64,000 bases of DNA from Kordia sp. SMS9 (lineage in GTDB: Bacteria > Bacteroidota > Bacteroidia > Flavobacteriales > Flavobacteriaceae), in contig NZ_CP031153.1 of NCBI RefSeq assembly GCF_003352465.1, forward strand, positions 250,001 through 314,000, given 5' to 3'. The notes beneath the pieces were generated by a model. The model had not been told where the DNA came from, did not search any database, and saw nothing but the letters and a program-made list of their open reading frames with translations. Of the stretch, positions 44,201 to 52,957 are shown in pieces. Position 1 is the first letter of the stretch. The number at the start of each line of letters is the position of its first letter. The translations under genes were made by a program, and so were the position numbers.

Positions 44201-45587
44201 AAGTTTCCCCTTCTGTAATCGTATCAATGAGCGCATCACAGAACGGCTCAACCGTAAAGAGATAATCTTCTGCTTCTCCAAACTGATCAATTGTAAATCC
44301 TGTATTGACAAAGTTTTCACATGGGTTAAAATCATACGAATTGTTATAATTTCCTATTGAGTAATCATATCCTGTATAGTTTCGTATCCGTATTTTGTAA
44401 TCGCCAGCAGCAGTTCCTAACGGAATTACAAAACCAAACGTAGTTGTGGTTGTTGAAATGAAGTTGGAATTGTATACTTCTTCCGTGGCTTCATCAAATA
44501 TATCGTCTTGATTCCAATCGACCCAAGCTTTCCATGTACATCTAAATGGTGCTTCTACAAATACATTAATTCCTTCACCTTCTACTTGTCTTGCTAATGT
44601 TGACAAGCCTGTATGATCTTGGTATCCTGTACTGAAACCTGAAGCAGTATTGGTAACATCTTCAAGTGTTCCTAAAAAAGATACTTCTTCAATGTACATG
44701 CGACTTGGCGTATCTGTCGTTGGTTGACAGTTGATTAGTGAAGGTGTCGTTATACAAATATCAAATGTTCCATCACCAAATCCGCCATAGCTGTATACGC
44801 GGACATAATACGTATTTCCAATGGTTAATCCAGTTGCACTTATTCTCTCCGTGCTACTACCAGTTGAAGCATCTGCACAATCAATATTGGTACCATTACA
44901 CGCACCTGATCGTAAATCAATAACTGCATCTGAAAGTGTCCCTGGAGTTACCGTAATATCGAGATCTGTGGCAGTTGCCACAAAACTAAACCATACATCA
45001 TCATCTGCATTTCCTGAAAAGCCATTACAGCTAATTGCTCCAATACTTTGTGTTGCATATAAAGTCGTAGCTGTGGTACTTGTAGTACATGTAGGTCCAT
45101 TTACGGTAAGTGGTATAGCATTTGCGCAATTATCATTTGTTGGTGCAGAAGCTCCGTTGGAAAGTAAAGTGACTACGATATCTCCATTTAACGCATTGGT
45201 AGTTGCAAAGTTGTATCTATTTAAGTGGATTCTGTAATCCCCTGTAGTTGCTGGCACAAAATCTATAGAAGCTGCTGTTCCATTACAAGCGGGACCGTTA
45301 TCGTCATTGAATGCTACGAAATTCCCCGCAGCATCTCTGATGGTCATTTGCGTATCAAAACCAGAACCACAGTTAGAAATTCTGTAAGTTGCTCCAGCAA
45401 TCATATTGGTGACTCTGAAGTTTCGTCTTCCTCCTTGGGTTGATGGTGGCGTACATGTAATACTACTTCCAATTACTGTTGGCGCAGCTGTGGTACATGC
45501 ATTTGAACTTATTCCAGGACACTGTGCTTGTAAATTCACAGAAATTAAGCAAAATAGAATAAGAGTCAATGGTAGTTTTCCTCTCAT
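41286..45587 (-). CDS. large secreted adhesin-like protein with T9SS type A sorting domain
   Basis: 1433 residues. Signal peptide (RGKLPLTLILFCLISVNLQAQ). In order: two pre-peptidase-like C-terminal-type beta domains (about 40-140 and 150-285, SGFDTQMTIRDAAG and the DDVWFSFVATATDLDITV type), a GEVED domain ending GEAEDYLFTVEPFCD, an Ig-like domain (GTCESWVREP), a MAM-like jelly roll (about 600-770), a long beta stretch and a C-terminal ~75 residue type IX secretion sorting domain (VHAYNSQIEEITIHNILGK ... KIQKVIY). It should be exported by the T9SS and attached to the cell surface. Function probably adhesion or polymer binding; no enzyme domain seen. Confidence 0.85.
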   Translation of the reverse strand: MRGKLPLTLILFCLISVNLQAQCPGISSNACTTAAPTVIGSSITCTPPSTQGGRRNFRVTNMIAGATYRISNCGSGFDTQMTIRDAAGNFVAFNDDNGPACNGTAASIDFVPATTGDYRIHLNRYNFATTNALNGDIVVTLLSNGASAPTNDNCANAIPLTVNGPTCTTSTTATTLYATQSIGAISCNGFSGNADDDVWFSFVATATDLDITVTPGTLSDAVIDLRSGACNGTNIDCADASTGSSTERISATGLTIGNTYYVRVYSYGGFGDGTFDICITTPSLINCQPTTDTPSRMYIEEVSFLGTLEDVTNTASGFSTGYQDHTGLSTLARQVEGEGINVFVEAPFRCTWKAWVDWNQDDIFDEATEEVYNSNFISTTTTTFGFVIPLGTAAGDYKIRIRNYTGYDYSIGNYNNSYDFNPCENFVNTGFTIDQFGEAEDYLFTVEPFCDALIDTITEGETCGTGTVDLSVTASFSGFKRFRWYDAETGGTMLAETNNGNWTTPSISTTTTYYVTAYNGTCESWVREPIVAKFNPVPTVNITPDINNRVVCGENDMLEISVSGDVEDVFLIDEDFESGTLGDFTNVFIVDNGATINAKTAWQAQTSTFVPAEQVWFPAISSGFGSDQFVICNSDVGADGSGTSYTTHNALQSTTSYDTTNFVNLSLSFDCYYSHYLEDGNGATNDYFTVEVSTDGTNWTAVTADIVADVGIGTRFDNLSYDLSAYINEPTVSIRIRFFGIWVDGMAVDNIQLFGDKDVTAVDWTTTPSGIIDLYIDTDNDNIGDTPYVSGSYETVYAMPTLAQLEEADYSFTIDANLANGCGAVSSNFNVTNKTRIFDSTVDAWGNAANWAQNVVPTSDDCVIIKDNGLTVDTRASGIGLAKNITVKNGAYLEMATGSSITVTDWINVEAGGTFHVRNGANLIQVTDVTSNNNTGEINMDRTPSSVNPFDYIYWSSAVEGFDVADVSPGTQPFYIYQWQPTVSGNGVGGYGEWQSASGNMGIGNGYIIQGISGTSVANTAEFVGRPNNGIINTTVTRGTYTGADYPGGGSTIATALDDNWNLVGNPYPSAISADAFIAANASVITDDTNPSTITGTVYLWRHLSSPSDAYDDPFYSGYAYNYNEDDYIQYNSTGSNPAGFNGNIASGQAFFVLMDDAAPTTSTIQFNNSMRGVAYTNDQFYRSDDEVAVQFENSSETSTSTTNTIEKNRIWLDIISPNNTASSTLIGYITGASDAHDRLFDGNNFSAAATNIYSLIGNEQMSIQGRSVPFNDTDQVPLGVKIAQSGNYTIAINAVDGLFENTNQEIYLEDTYTNTEHNLRLTPYTFYSENGEFEDRFILKYVAVSNTTLGVDEFNTNTGIVITTGENQIKVHAYNSQIEEITIHNILGKRLIHRSNIRTEVYDITNLKPTNSTLIVKVVLENGKQKIQKVIY

Positions 45588-45767
45588 AGACTTTAGATTT
45601 AGGGGTTTGTTAATCTGGGCTATTAATCTTTGTGAAGTTATAAAATATATCTTTTCATTGATCTACCCTTTAGTACATTTCAACGGGTTTTTATGACGTT
45701 TCGCCGAAACCAAAGTCGTATCAAGTCCAAAAACACGCTTTCGCTATGTCCTTATTTTTAAGGTGTT

Positions 45768-45782
45768 TACGGTTTTTCCCAC
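45768..45782. promoter_or_regulatory. weak operator-like motif upstream of the adhesin
   Basis: TACGG-TTTTT-CCCAC, a partial match to the motif of the precursor genes, 180 nt before the adhesin start. The spacing differs, so this is tentative. The rest of 45588-45911 shows no gene. Confidence 0.3.
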
Positions 45783-45911
45783 ACTAAAAACACAGTCTTG
45801 AGAAGATTTTGTTAAAAGCGGATAAAAAAAGTATTCATTTTTATATAATTCACTGAAAATAAAATTATTACCAACTATTTACAGGTATATTTTAACGTTT
45901 GTTTTTGACAA

Positions 45912-45943
45912 AAAAATAAGCGAACCGAAGTTCGCTTATTTTT
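45912..45943. terminator. terminator of precursor 45993
   Basis: Stem AAAAATAAGCGAAC/GTTCGCTTATTTTT with loop CGAA, downstream of the minus-strand stop at 45993. Confidence 0.88.
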
Positions 45944-45992
45944 CATATATGTGATAGCTATATATTATACCAATTCTACTGTAAAATTAGCA

Positions 45993-46250
45993 TTATGCAC
46001 AATCTCTACAGGTTGGAGTTTCTGTTTGTGTGATACAATCAATAAATATACTATTACATTCTTCTTTGGTCACGGGTATACAATTATCCGTTTGATAACA
46101 TTCTACAGTTACCAAACAAGTAGTAGGAGCAAAAAGTGATAGTGGACATTGCACTGAAATAGGTGCGTTTCCTCCAAAACTTTGAGATGTTTTTAGGTTA
46201 GAAATCGTTTTTCTGTTTAATGCTAAATTTTTAAGATTCTTTTTTTTCAT
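45993..46250 (-). CDS. RiPP-type precursor peptide, long Cys-rich core
   Basis: 85 residues. Leader MKKKNLKNLALNRKTISNL, ending FGG at 26-27. The core of 58 residues has eight Cys and many Thr (VTVECYQTDNC, TKEECNSIFIDC, TPTCRDCA). The longest of the family and the one with the most Thr, so the best candidate for a class I lanthipeptide. Has the shared operator-like motif upstream and its own terminator. Confidence 0.82.
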   Translation of the reverse strand: MKKKNLKNLALNRKTISNLKTSQSFGGNAPISVQCPLSLFAPTTCLVTVECYQTDNCIPVTKEECNSIFIDCITQTETPTCRDCA

Positions 46251-46311
46251 GAGTTTTCTCTTTAATAAATTAATACTATCCTCAAATTAGTAATATTTTA
46301 TGATCATGAAT

Positions 46312-46326
46312 TACGGGAATACCGTA
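46312..46326 (-). promoter_or_regulatory. operator-like motif upstream of precursor 45993
   Basis: TACGG-GAATA-CCGTA, a perfect 5+5 palindrome on a 5-nt spacer, 61 nt before the ATG. The best-formed copy. The remaining 46327-46579 gap has degenerate repeat modules only. Confidence 0.65.
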
Positions 46327-46579
46327 CTTAACATTTTGAGTGCTTTGCTCTTGCTCTTTTGTGAATTTGTTTTTTGTTTGTTTGCCTGCGCTAAGCTTGT
46401 CGAAGTGTTGATTATTCAAAATATAATTCAGCAACAAAACATCAATTTAAGTGTTTTGTAATCTATGATGCGTCGTTAAGGTTTTAGGAAAAATTCGTGG
46501 CAATCTGCTTGTTTCAAATACAGATTTTAGTCCACTACTAACAGATTGTTCCTCAAAGACGTATCACAGAATCTAAAAA

Positions 46580-47332
46580 CTACGCAAAACGCTTCAACGT
46601 CTCCTTCGTAAAGTCAGAAAGTACTAAACGCCCAGAGATTGCCGCGCGTTCTGCTAGTAAGGTATCCCAGTCTTCAGTGCCTTTCCAAAATGCTTTTTTC
46701 ATTTCCGCCATCGCTTCTGGATTGTAGGTACATAAATGATTGGCAAAAGCGGTTACAGCCTCATCGAGTTCTTCGTTAGAGTTGTAGACATTCATGTACA
46801 ATCCTTTGCTTCTTGCCCATTCTGCATCGTAAAAACTGTTGGCATCAATGGCTATTTGCGACATGCCACTCAACCCTAATTTACGTTCTACGGCTGGCCC
46901 AACCACAAACGGTCCGATTCCGACATTGAGTTCACTTAATTTGATCGATGCAAATTTTGAAGCCATGCAATAATCTACCGCAGAAGCCAATCCTACTCCG
47001 CCGCCAACGGTTTTTCCTTGTACACGACCAATGATGAATTTTGGACATTTGCGCATCGCATTGATAACGTTTGCAAATCCTGAAAAGAAGATTCTTCCTG
47101 TTTCTGCATCGTTGATATTGATCAGTTCTTTAAAGCTTGCACCTGCACAGAACGTTCTATCACGTCCACTTTTGAGCACAATAACTTTGATATCATCATT
47201 CGTTCCTGCATCTGTAATCGTTTGTGCTAATTTGGCTAAAATATCACCTGGCAACGAGTTGTGTGCTGGATGAAAAAATTCGATGGTAGCGACACCGTTT
47301 TCTATGTTTTGTTTTACATATGGATCTGTCAT
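46580..47332 (-). CDS. enoyl-CoA hydratase/isomerase, PaaF-like
   Basis: 250 residues from ATG 47332 (MTDPYVKQNIENGVATIEF). Crotonase fold: TFCAGASFKELININD and GRVQGKTVGGGVGLASAVDYCMAS form the oxyanion hole, SELNVGIGPFVVGPAVERKLG follows. Likely the hydratase step (2,3-dehydroadipyl-CoA) of the phenylacetate pathway by position at the end of the paa operon. An upstream TTG would add 36 residues coded by intergenic repeat sequence, so it is rejected. The substrate is inferred from context. Confidence 0.82.
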   Translation of the reverse strand: MTDPYVKQNIENGVATIEFFHPAHNSLPGDILAKLAQTITDAGTNDDIKVIVLKSGRDRTFCAGASFKELININDAETGRIFFSGFANVINAMRKCPKFIIGRVQGKTVGGGVGLASAVDYCMASKFASIKLSELNVGIGPFVVGPAVERKLGLSGMSQIAIDANSFYDAEWARSKGLYMNVYNSNEELDEAVTAFANHLCTYNPEAMAEMKKAFWKGTEDWDTLLAERAAISGRLVLSDFTKETLKRFA

Positions 47333-47557
47333 ATTCTTAGGTATTAGTAGTGAGCCGTTGGTATTGAGACTCGCTACTTTTGTTGATTTTTTTACTTTTT
47401 TATGATACGTCTTTGCGAGAATTTTAAAAATTCGTGGCAATCTGTTTATTTCATAGGCTATTCGTTCTATGATTTTGGCAGATTACTTCGTCATACTTTC
47501 TCGTAATGATGTTTCAAAATTTCTCACTACTCAATTCTCAAAGCTCAGTACTAGTTA

Positions 47558-50050
47558 CTATAAAAGTCCAAATTGTTCAAAATGGTGACAGAAGTGCTTC
47601 GTATTCATCAAACTCCATTCAAATTTATCCAAATGCCCGAAGACTGCATTTTTCGTTGTTGCTTCTGGATTTTCTTTGAAATAAGCTTCAAATTCGTCGT
47701 AGGCTTCTAGTAATTTTGTTTTGGCTTCCGCCAGATGTTCGTAACGTGCTTGCGACATCACTTTTTCTAGCAACTTTGGTGCATCGTAGTTTTTTGGCAT
47801 TGGAGTGTGATTGTACAAGGTTTCCTGTACTTTCTCCAAAATCTTTTCAGGTGTTTCGATGTCAAAATCTTGGATTTCCCCAGAAGCAACTCGTAACGAA
47901 TATTCTAAATGTTCTACCATTTGCTGCGGCGACATAGTTCCCCAAGCGGGTTTTGTGTCTTCTGTAAGTTTGCTTAGATAGTTTTGAACCGTCTTTTTGT
48001 TGATCGTTTTGAATGGATTTTTCTTTTGAACCATTGTCAAAATCGTCGCAATCGCAACCAATTCATCTTCTTGATCAAACACCTCAACAAACCATTTTAC
48101 GATGCCGCTTGGCAATTCTTTTCCGCGTGAATCACGATCTATTTTTTCTTTACAGGTCAATCGTACATATACCGTATCATTGTGGTAAATTGGACGTAAG
48201 AAACGACATTCTTCCAATCCGTAATTTGCCGCTACTGGACCTTTGTTTGGATAGACAAATAATCCTGCTGCTGCAGAAATGATAAAGTATCCGTGCGCCG
48301 TTCGCTTTTCAAAAATACTTCCATCTAACGAAGTAATGTCTGTATGTGCGTAAAAATGATCCCAAGTCAAATTCCCAAAGTTGATAATATCGGTATCTGT
48401 AATGGTGCGTTTGTGTGTTTTGAGCGACATTCCTGCTTCGATATCTTCCCAGTGGTATGCGAATGGATGTTTGTCAGTTTCTTTATAGTTGGCATTTGCC
48501 TGATAGATTCCTGTGACTTCCGTAAGTGTAGTTGGTGAACCTTGAATGGCACAACGTTGCATGTAATGTTTAATGCCTCGTATTCCTCCCATTTCTTCGC
48601 CGCCGCCAGCACGTCCTGGACCTCCATGCACCAATAAAGGTAAGGGTGAACCGTGACCTGTACTTTGTTTTGCCATATCGCGATTTCCTACTAAGATTCT
48701 TCCGTGATGCGACGCTGCTCCCACTACATATTCTTTGGCTTTTTTATCGTCATTTGTGAAGATGGAAGATACTAGTGAGCCTTTCCCCATTTGAGCCAAT
48801 TCGATAGCTTCGTCCATGTTTTTGTAGGGCATGATCGTACTTACAGGTCCGAAAGCTTCAATTTCATGGACTGCTGTGTTTTTGAATGGATTGTTTTCTC
48901 TGAGTAAGATGGGACTGAGGAATGCACCTTTTTCGCCATCAGCACCCACAGCATCAATCGTATCTAAAGTTCCGTAGACGATATCGGCAGTTTGGGCTAG
49001 TTTAGACACTTGATCTTTTACCGTTTGTACTTGCGTTTTGTTGATCAATGCGCCCATGCGAACCTCTTTCAGTCTTGGATCGCCAATGGTTACTTTACTC
49101 AATTGTTTTCCAAGCGCGATTTGTACATCTTCCACTAGATTTCCTGGAACGATGATTCTTCGAATTGCGGTACATTTTTGACCTGTTTTTACGGTCATTT
49201 CTTTTCGAACTTCTTTGATGAATAGCTCAAATTCTGGTGTTCCTGGCACGGCATCTTCTCCTAAGACAGAACAGTTTAAGGAATCGGCTTCCATGGTGAA
49301 TGGAACTGCTTCTTGTGTGAGTCGCGGATGTGCTTTTAAGATGCGACCTGTATGCGCAGAACCTGTAAAGGTTACCACATCTTGCGATTCAACCGTGTCT
49401 AAGATAGATTTTGTCATTCCGCTCAATAACTGCAATGCACCTTCTGGCAAGATTCCGGAATCTACAATGATTCTTACTACGGCTTCAGTAAGGTATGCTG
49501 TTTGTGGTGCTGGTAATACGACTGCAGCCATTCCTGCCATCCAATTGACGGCACATTTTTCTAGCATTCCCCAAACTGGGAAGTTGAAGGCGTTGATATG
49601 CACGGCTACTCCGCGTTTTGGCACGAGAATGTGATGTGCCATGAATCGTCCACCACGAGAAAGATCGATTGGGTCGCCTTCTACGTGAAAGGGTTGATTT
49701 GGAAAGAGTTTTCGTAACGAAGCATTCGCAAACAGGTTTCCGAATCCGCCTTCGATATCGATCCAACTGTCTACACGTGTGGCACCTGTTTTGTAACTGA
49801 TTTCGTAGAATTGTTCTTTTCGTTTGTTGAGATATAACGCTAGTTTTTTGAGCATGTTTCCACGCTCTTGAAAGGTCATTTTACGAAGTTTTTCACCGCC
49901 TTTGGTTCTTCCGTATTGCAAGGCTGACGGAATATCGAGTCCTTCCGTAGTTGCAAACCCAATGGTTTCTCCTGTGACGGCATCAAACATTGGAGAACCT
50001 TCTCCTGTTCCTTGCGTCCATTGTCCGTTGATATAGCTTTGTAGAATCAT
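47558..50050 (-). CDS. paaZ: PaaZ fused to a DUF1569/DinB-like domain
   Basis: 830 residues, about 150 longer than usual PaaZ. Residues 1-520: aldehyde dehydrogenase (TVKTGQKCTAIRRIIVPG with the Cys, FTMEADSLNCSVLG, FTGSAHTG). About 535-680: MaoC-like hotdog hydratase (FGNLTWDHFYAHTD, the ring-opening part). About 685-830: KPAWGTMSPQQMVEHLEYSLRVASGE ... KHFCHHFEQFGLL, the His-bearing helices of the DUF1569/DinB superfamily. PaaZ hydrolyses oxepin-CoA and oxidises the product. The extra domain is unexpected; it may be a fused metal-binding helper. Confidence 0.88.
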   Translation of the reverse strand: MILQSYINGQWTQGTGEGSPMFDAVTGETIGFATTEGLDIPSALQYGRTKGGEKLRKMTFQERGNMLKKLALYLNKRKEQFYEISYKTGATRVDSWIDIEGGFGNLFANASLRKLFPNQPFHVEGDPIDLSRGGRFMAHHILVPKRGVAVHINAFNFPVWGMLEKCAVNWMAGMAAVVLPAPQTAYLTEAVVRIIVDSGILPEGALQLLSGMTKSILDTVESQDVVTFTGSAHTGRILKAHPRLTQEAVPFTMEADSLNCSVLGEDAVPGTPEFELFIKEVRKEMTVKTGQKCTAIRRIIVPGNLVEDVQIALGKQLSKVTIGDPRLKEVRMGALINKTQVQTVKDQVSKLAQTADIVYGTLDTIDAVGADGEKGAFLSPILLRENNPFKNTAVHEIEAFGPVSTIMPYKNMDEAIELAQMGKGSLVSSIFTNDDKKAKEYVVGAASHHGRILVGNRDMAKQSTGHGSPLPLLVHGGPGRAGGGEEMGGIRGIKHYMQRCAIQGSPTTLTEVTGIYQANANYKETDKHPFAYHWEDIEAGMSLKTHKRTITDTDIINFGNLTWDHFYAHTDITSLDGSIFEKRTAHGYFIISAAAGLFVYPNKGPVAANYGLEECRFLRPIYHNDTVYVRLTCKEKIDRDSRGKELPSGIVKWFVEVFDQEDELVAIATILTMVQKKNPFKTINKKTVQNYLSKLTEDTKPAWGTMSPQQMVEHLEYSLRVASGEIQDFDIETPEKILEKVQETLYNHTPMPKNYDAPKLLEKVMSQARYEHLAEAKTKLLEAYDEFEAYFKENPEATTKNAVFGHLDKFEWSLMNTKHFCHHFEQFGLL

Positions 50051-50204
50051 TTTGTTGTTTTTTGTTGTTGGTTGTCGGTTTTTGGTTGTGTGTTGGTCGC
50101 TACGCTCTTGTTTTTTTTTGTTGATTCGTTTATTTTAAATTGACTCGAATTGCACTTTGAAACTTCTCAATACGCAATACTAAACTCTCAATTCTAGTTT
50201 CCAA

Positions 50205-50389
50205 TTTTCGTTGGAAGTTCCGCGTTAGCGATTGAGGCGGCATCCTTTTTTGCTTTGAGCAGATTGCCAAAACAATTTACAAATTTGTCTCACAATGACC
50301 GAATTTTAAAAAAGATATAGCCGAAAGCGCGACCGCAAAAGTTCACTTCGAGTGCCTCAGTGAACTTTTGGGGGAACGCCCAAATTATT
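50205..50389. repeat. interspersed repeat, copy D
   Basis: GCGTTAGCGATTGAGGCGGC, ATCCTTTTTTGC, AAAAAAGATATAGCCGAAAGC, a 12-bp hairpin stem CAAAAGTTCACT/AGTGAACTTTTG with loop TCGAGTGCCTC, and GGGAACGCCCAAATT, ending at the thiolase stop codon. The interval 50051-50204 has TTGTTGTTGGTTG filler only. Confidence 0.8.
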
Positions 50390-51601
50390 TTACCTATTTA
50401 CATTTTCAATGATGGCTGCATAGCCTTGTCCGACACCGATACACATGGTGATGAGCGCATAACGCTTGCCCGTTTCCTGCAATTGCAATGCCGCAGAATA
50501 CGCAATACGCGTTCCTGTAACGCCGAGTGGATGTCCGATCGCAATAGCGCCACCATTTGGATTGATTCGCGCGTCGTCGTCTGCCAATCCCCATGCGCGA
50601 ATGCAAGCTAAACTTTGTGCTGCAAAGGCTTCATTGAGTTCTATAATGTCCATATCGTTCATGGTTAATCCCGCTTTTTCAAGTGCTTTGTTGGACGCAT
50701 TTACAGGGCCAATTCCCATGATACGCGGTTCCACACCTACAACCGCCGAACTCACGATGCGCGCCATCGGTTTGAGATTGTATCTTTTGACAGCCGCTTC
50801 GGAAGCAATGATCGTTGCAGCCGCGCCGTCGTTGAGTCCAGAAGCATTTCCTGCGGTAACGCTTCCACCTTCTTTTTTGAATGCAGCTCTTAGTTTGGCT
50901 AAGATTTCTGGTGTTGTGGTTGGTTTTATGAATTCATCTTGATTGAAAATGATCGGATCTTTTTTACGTTGTGGGATTTCCACAGCGACAATTTCTTTGG
51001 CTAAGCGTCCAGATGTTTGCGCTTTGGTTGCTTTCATTTGACTTCTGTACGCAAATGCATCTTGATCTTCGCGTGAGATGTTGTATTTTTCTACGAGATT
51101 TTCTGCTGTGACGCCCATTCCGTCCGTACCATACGCAGCGTGCATTTTTGGATTGATGAATCGCCATCCAAAACTTGTGTCGTACATTTTAGCATCGGTT
51201 CCGAAAGCGCTAGATGGTTTTGCAATTGCGTACGGTCCGCGTGTCATGTTTTCCACGCCGCCTGCAATGAATAGATCGCCGTCACCAGCTTTGATCGCGC
51301 GATTTGCGTGAATGATGGCAGAGAGTCCAGAACTACACAATCTGTTGACTGTTTCGCCAGGAACTGTGTGTGGCAATCCTGCTAATAGTGACGACATGCG
51401 TGCTACATTCCGATTGTCTTCACCTGCTTGATTGGCACAACCGATGATGACATCGTCATACGCGTCTTTTGGAATGTTTGGATTGCGATCCGTCACTTCT
51501 TTGATGACCAATGCGCCTAAATCGTCTACACGTGTGGTTGCCAATGATCCTTTGAATTTTCCTATGGGAGTTCTGACTCCGTCTATGATGTATGATTCCA
51601 T
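50390..51601 (-). CDS. acetyl-CoA acyltransferase (thiolase), 3-oxoadipyl-CoA type
   Basis: 403 residues. NRLCSSGLSAIIHANRAIKAGD (acyl-accepting Cys), IGHPLGVTGTRIA (His) and MCIGVGQGYA (second Cys). Sequence start MESYIIDGVRTPIGKFKG and IMGIGPVNASNKAL are typical of PaaJ/PcaF. Cleaves 3-oxoadipyl-CoA and 3-oxo-5,6-dehydrosuberyl-CoA in the last step of phenylacetate breakdown. In the paa operon between the four-helix bundle gene and paaZ. Confidence 0.9.
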   Translation of the reverse strand: MESYIIDGVRTPIGKFKGSLATTRVDDLGALVIKEVTDRNPNIPKDAYDDVIIGCANQAGEDNRNVARMSSLLAGLPHTVPGETVNRLCSSGLSAIIHANRAIKAGDGDLFIAGGVENMTRGPYAIAKPSSAFGTDAKMYDTSFGWRFINPKMHAAYGTDGMGVTAENLVEKYNISREDQDAFAYRSQMKATKAQTSGRLAKEIVAVEIPQRKKDPIIFNQDEFIKPTTTPEILAKLRAAFKKEGGSVTAGNASGLNDGAAATIIASEAAVKRYNLKPMARIVSSAVVGVEPRIMGIGPVNASNKALEKAGLTMNDMDIIELNEAFAAQSLACIRAWGLADDDARINPNGGAIAIGHPLGVTGTRIAYSAALQLQETGKRYALITMCIGVGQGYAAIIENVNR

Positions 51602-51778
51602 GCTTGAAATGCTAAATTTTAAATGCTAAATTTTAAATATAAAAGTGGTTGGTATTGCTTCTATTTAAAATTTTTGCTCTTTGTTTCTTGTTTAATGTAA
51701 AATGTAAAACTCTAAATATAAAATGTTAAAGTGTCGTTTGGATTATTAAATCCTATTTAGTGTTTTCTTATTTATATA

Positions 51779-52141
51779 TTAGTTTTTGTTTGATGTTTTT
51801 ATACTTGTTGTAAAGATAGCTACTAATTCGCTGCACTCTTTTTGATTTTTTTCAAACTCAATCTTGTTATTTACTAAGTTTGCTTCTACCATAATTTCCA
51901 TATTCACTTGAGATTCTCGTAATTCTTTTAGACATATTTTCATTTTATGAATGAAATCTCTCTTTGACTCAGCCGATTGAGCTTCTCCATAGTTTAACGC
52001 TGCTGAAGTTGACGAACGAATCAATTGTTTTATTAAATGCTCAGATGCATATTCTTTTTTTAAAGCAGAAGAATTGACGATAACATTTGCTGAAAATTTC
52101 ACCAAACGTTTTTGTAAGTCATATTGTTTCTTTTTTTCCAC
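51779..52141 (-). CDS. four-helix bundle protein (S23/IVP family), second copy
   Basis: 120 residues. LQKRLVKFSANVIVNSSALKKE, KQLIRSSTSAALNYGEAQSAES, KMKICLKELRESQVNMEIMVEA show the same fold as the 37799 protein but only distant identity. Inserted between the thiolase and paaI in the paa operon. Its presence in a second operon suggests these genes move as small cargo. Function unknown. Confidence 0.85.
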   Translation of the reverse strand: MEKKKQYDLQKRLVKFSANVIVNSSALKKEYASEHLIKQLIRSSTSAALNYGEAQSAESKRDFIHKMKICLKELRESQVNMEIMVEANLVNNKIEFEKNQKECSELVAIFTTSIKTSNKN

Positions 52142-52177
52142 TTTTACATTTTTTATTTTAAATTTTACATTTAGAGT

Positions 52178-52582
52178 TTATGTCCAATCTTTTTGAGTTC
52201 GATACACAACGCCTTTGAATAATGCAATGAGTTCGTCGCCACGTTTGACTTCGATGATGTTGAAACCGAGTTTGTTTTTTACTTTTTCTATGACTGATTC
52301 TGCTACTATATAATCTCCTTCTTCTAGCGCTTCTATATGATTGATCGACGTTTCAATAGAAACCGCATATTTTCCATGTGTGTTTGCAGCAAAACCAAAT
52401 GCTGTGTCTGCCAACGAATAACTGATGCCGCCATGTGCTTTACCCATACTGTTGAGCATGTCTTTTTTGACCGTTAACCCAACTTTACATCTTCCTATTT
52501 CACATTCTAAAATTTCAATTCCGAGCCATGTACTGAATGGATCGAGACTGAGCATTTTGTGGGGTATTTTTTCTCCTTGCAT
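52178..52582 (-). CDS. paaI: PaaI-type acyl-CoA thioesterase
   Basis: 134 residues. Hotdog fold with MGKAHGGISYSLADTAFGFAANTHG (the HGG and ADxA positions) and SIETSINHIEALEEGDYIVAES. Releases CoA from dead-end hydroxyphenylacetyl-CoA or late intermediates, guarding CoA supply. Located between the four-helix bundle gene and a hypothetical gene in the paa operon. Confidence 0.9.
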   Translation of the reverse strand: MQGEKIPHKMLSLDPFSTWLGIEILECEIGRCKVGLTVKKDMLNSMGKAHGGISYSLADTAFGFAANTHGKYAVSIETSINHIEALEEGDYIVAESVIEKVKNKLGFNIIEVKRGDELIALFKGVVYRTQKDWT

Positions 52583-52636
52583 GTTTTGAATTATAAATGT
52601 TGAATGCTAAATTTTAAATTATAGTCATCTTACATT

Positions 52637-52957
52637 TTATTTTTTATTGTTATAAATTGTTGTTGTCTGTCTTATTGATTTTGTCTCTAATATTTTATTT
52701 AATTCATCTTCATTATCACATTCAATTAGCAATCCTACATTTCTAGTTTTTATTTCAATATAACCAGTAGACATTGGAAGAGTAAAGTAATCAACAGCAA
52801 TAACTTTTCTGATCAACGTTTCACCTTCAATTTCAAATTCTATATAATTTCCAGTTTCTAATTCTCCATAATATTTTACATCAATAATTCCTGTTAATAC
52901 AAGTCCTTTTGCTACTTTAAACTTATCTTCTATTTGTACATTTAAAAGCTTTTCCAT
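52637..52957 (-). CDS. hypothetical protein, single beta-barrel (EF-Tu domain 2-like)
   Basis: 106 residues, mostly beta: FKVAKGLVLTGIIDVKYYGELETGNYIEFEI and NVGLLIECDNEDELNKIL. The VAKGLVLTGII/GELETGNYIEF/RNVGLLIE order resembles translation-factor domain 2 small barrels. It overlaps the paaH stop codon (1 nt shared) and so is cotranslated with it. Function unknown. Confidence 0.6.
   Translation of the reverse strand: MEKLLNVQIEDKFKVAKGLVLTGIIDVKYYGELETGNYIEFEIEGETLIRKVIAVDYFTLPMSTGYIEIKTRNVGLLIECDNEDELNKILETKSIRQTTTIYNNKK

Noticed and set aside
43240..45443. Several open frames of 60-140 codons antisense to the adhesin and to paaZ
   Set aside because: Shadow frames with biased composition and no recognisable domain.
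45768..45782. Counting the adhesin as a firm member of the operator regulon
   Set aside because: The right half-site CCCAC deviates and the distance to the start is 180 nt instead of 57-61; kept only as a weak site.
47333..47440. N-terminal extension of the PaaF-like protein
   Set aside because: Starts at TTG and lies in interspersed repeat sequence.
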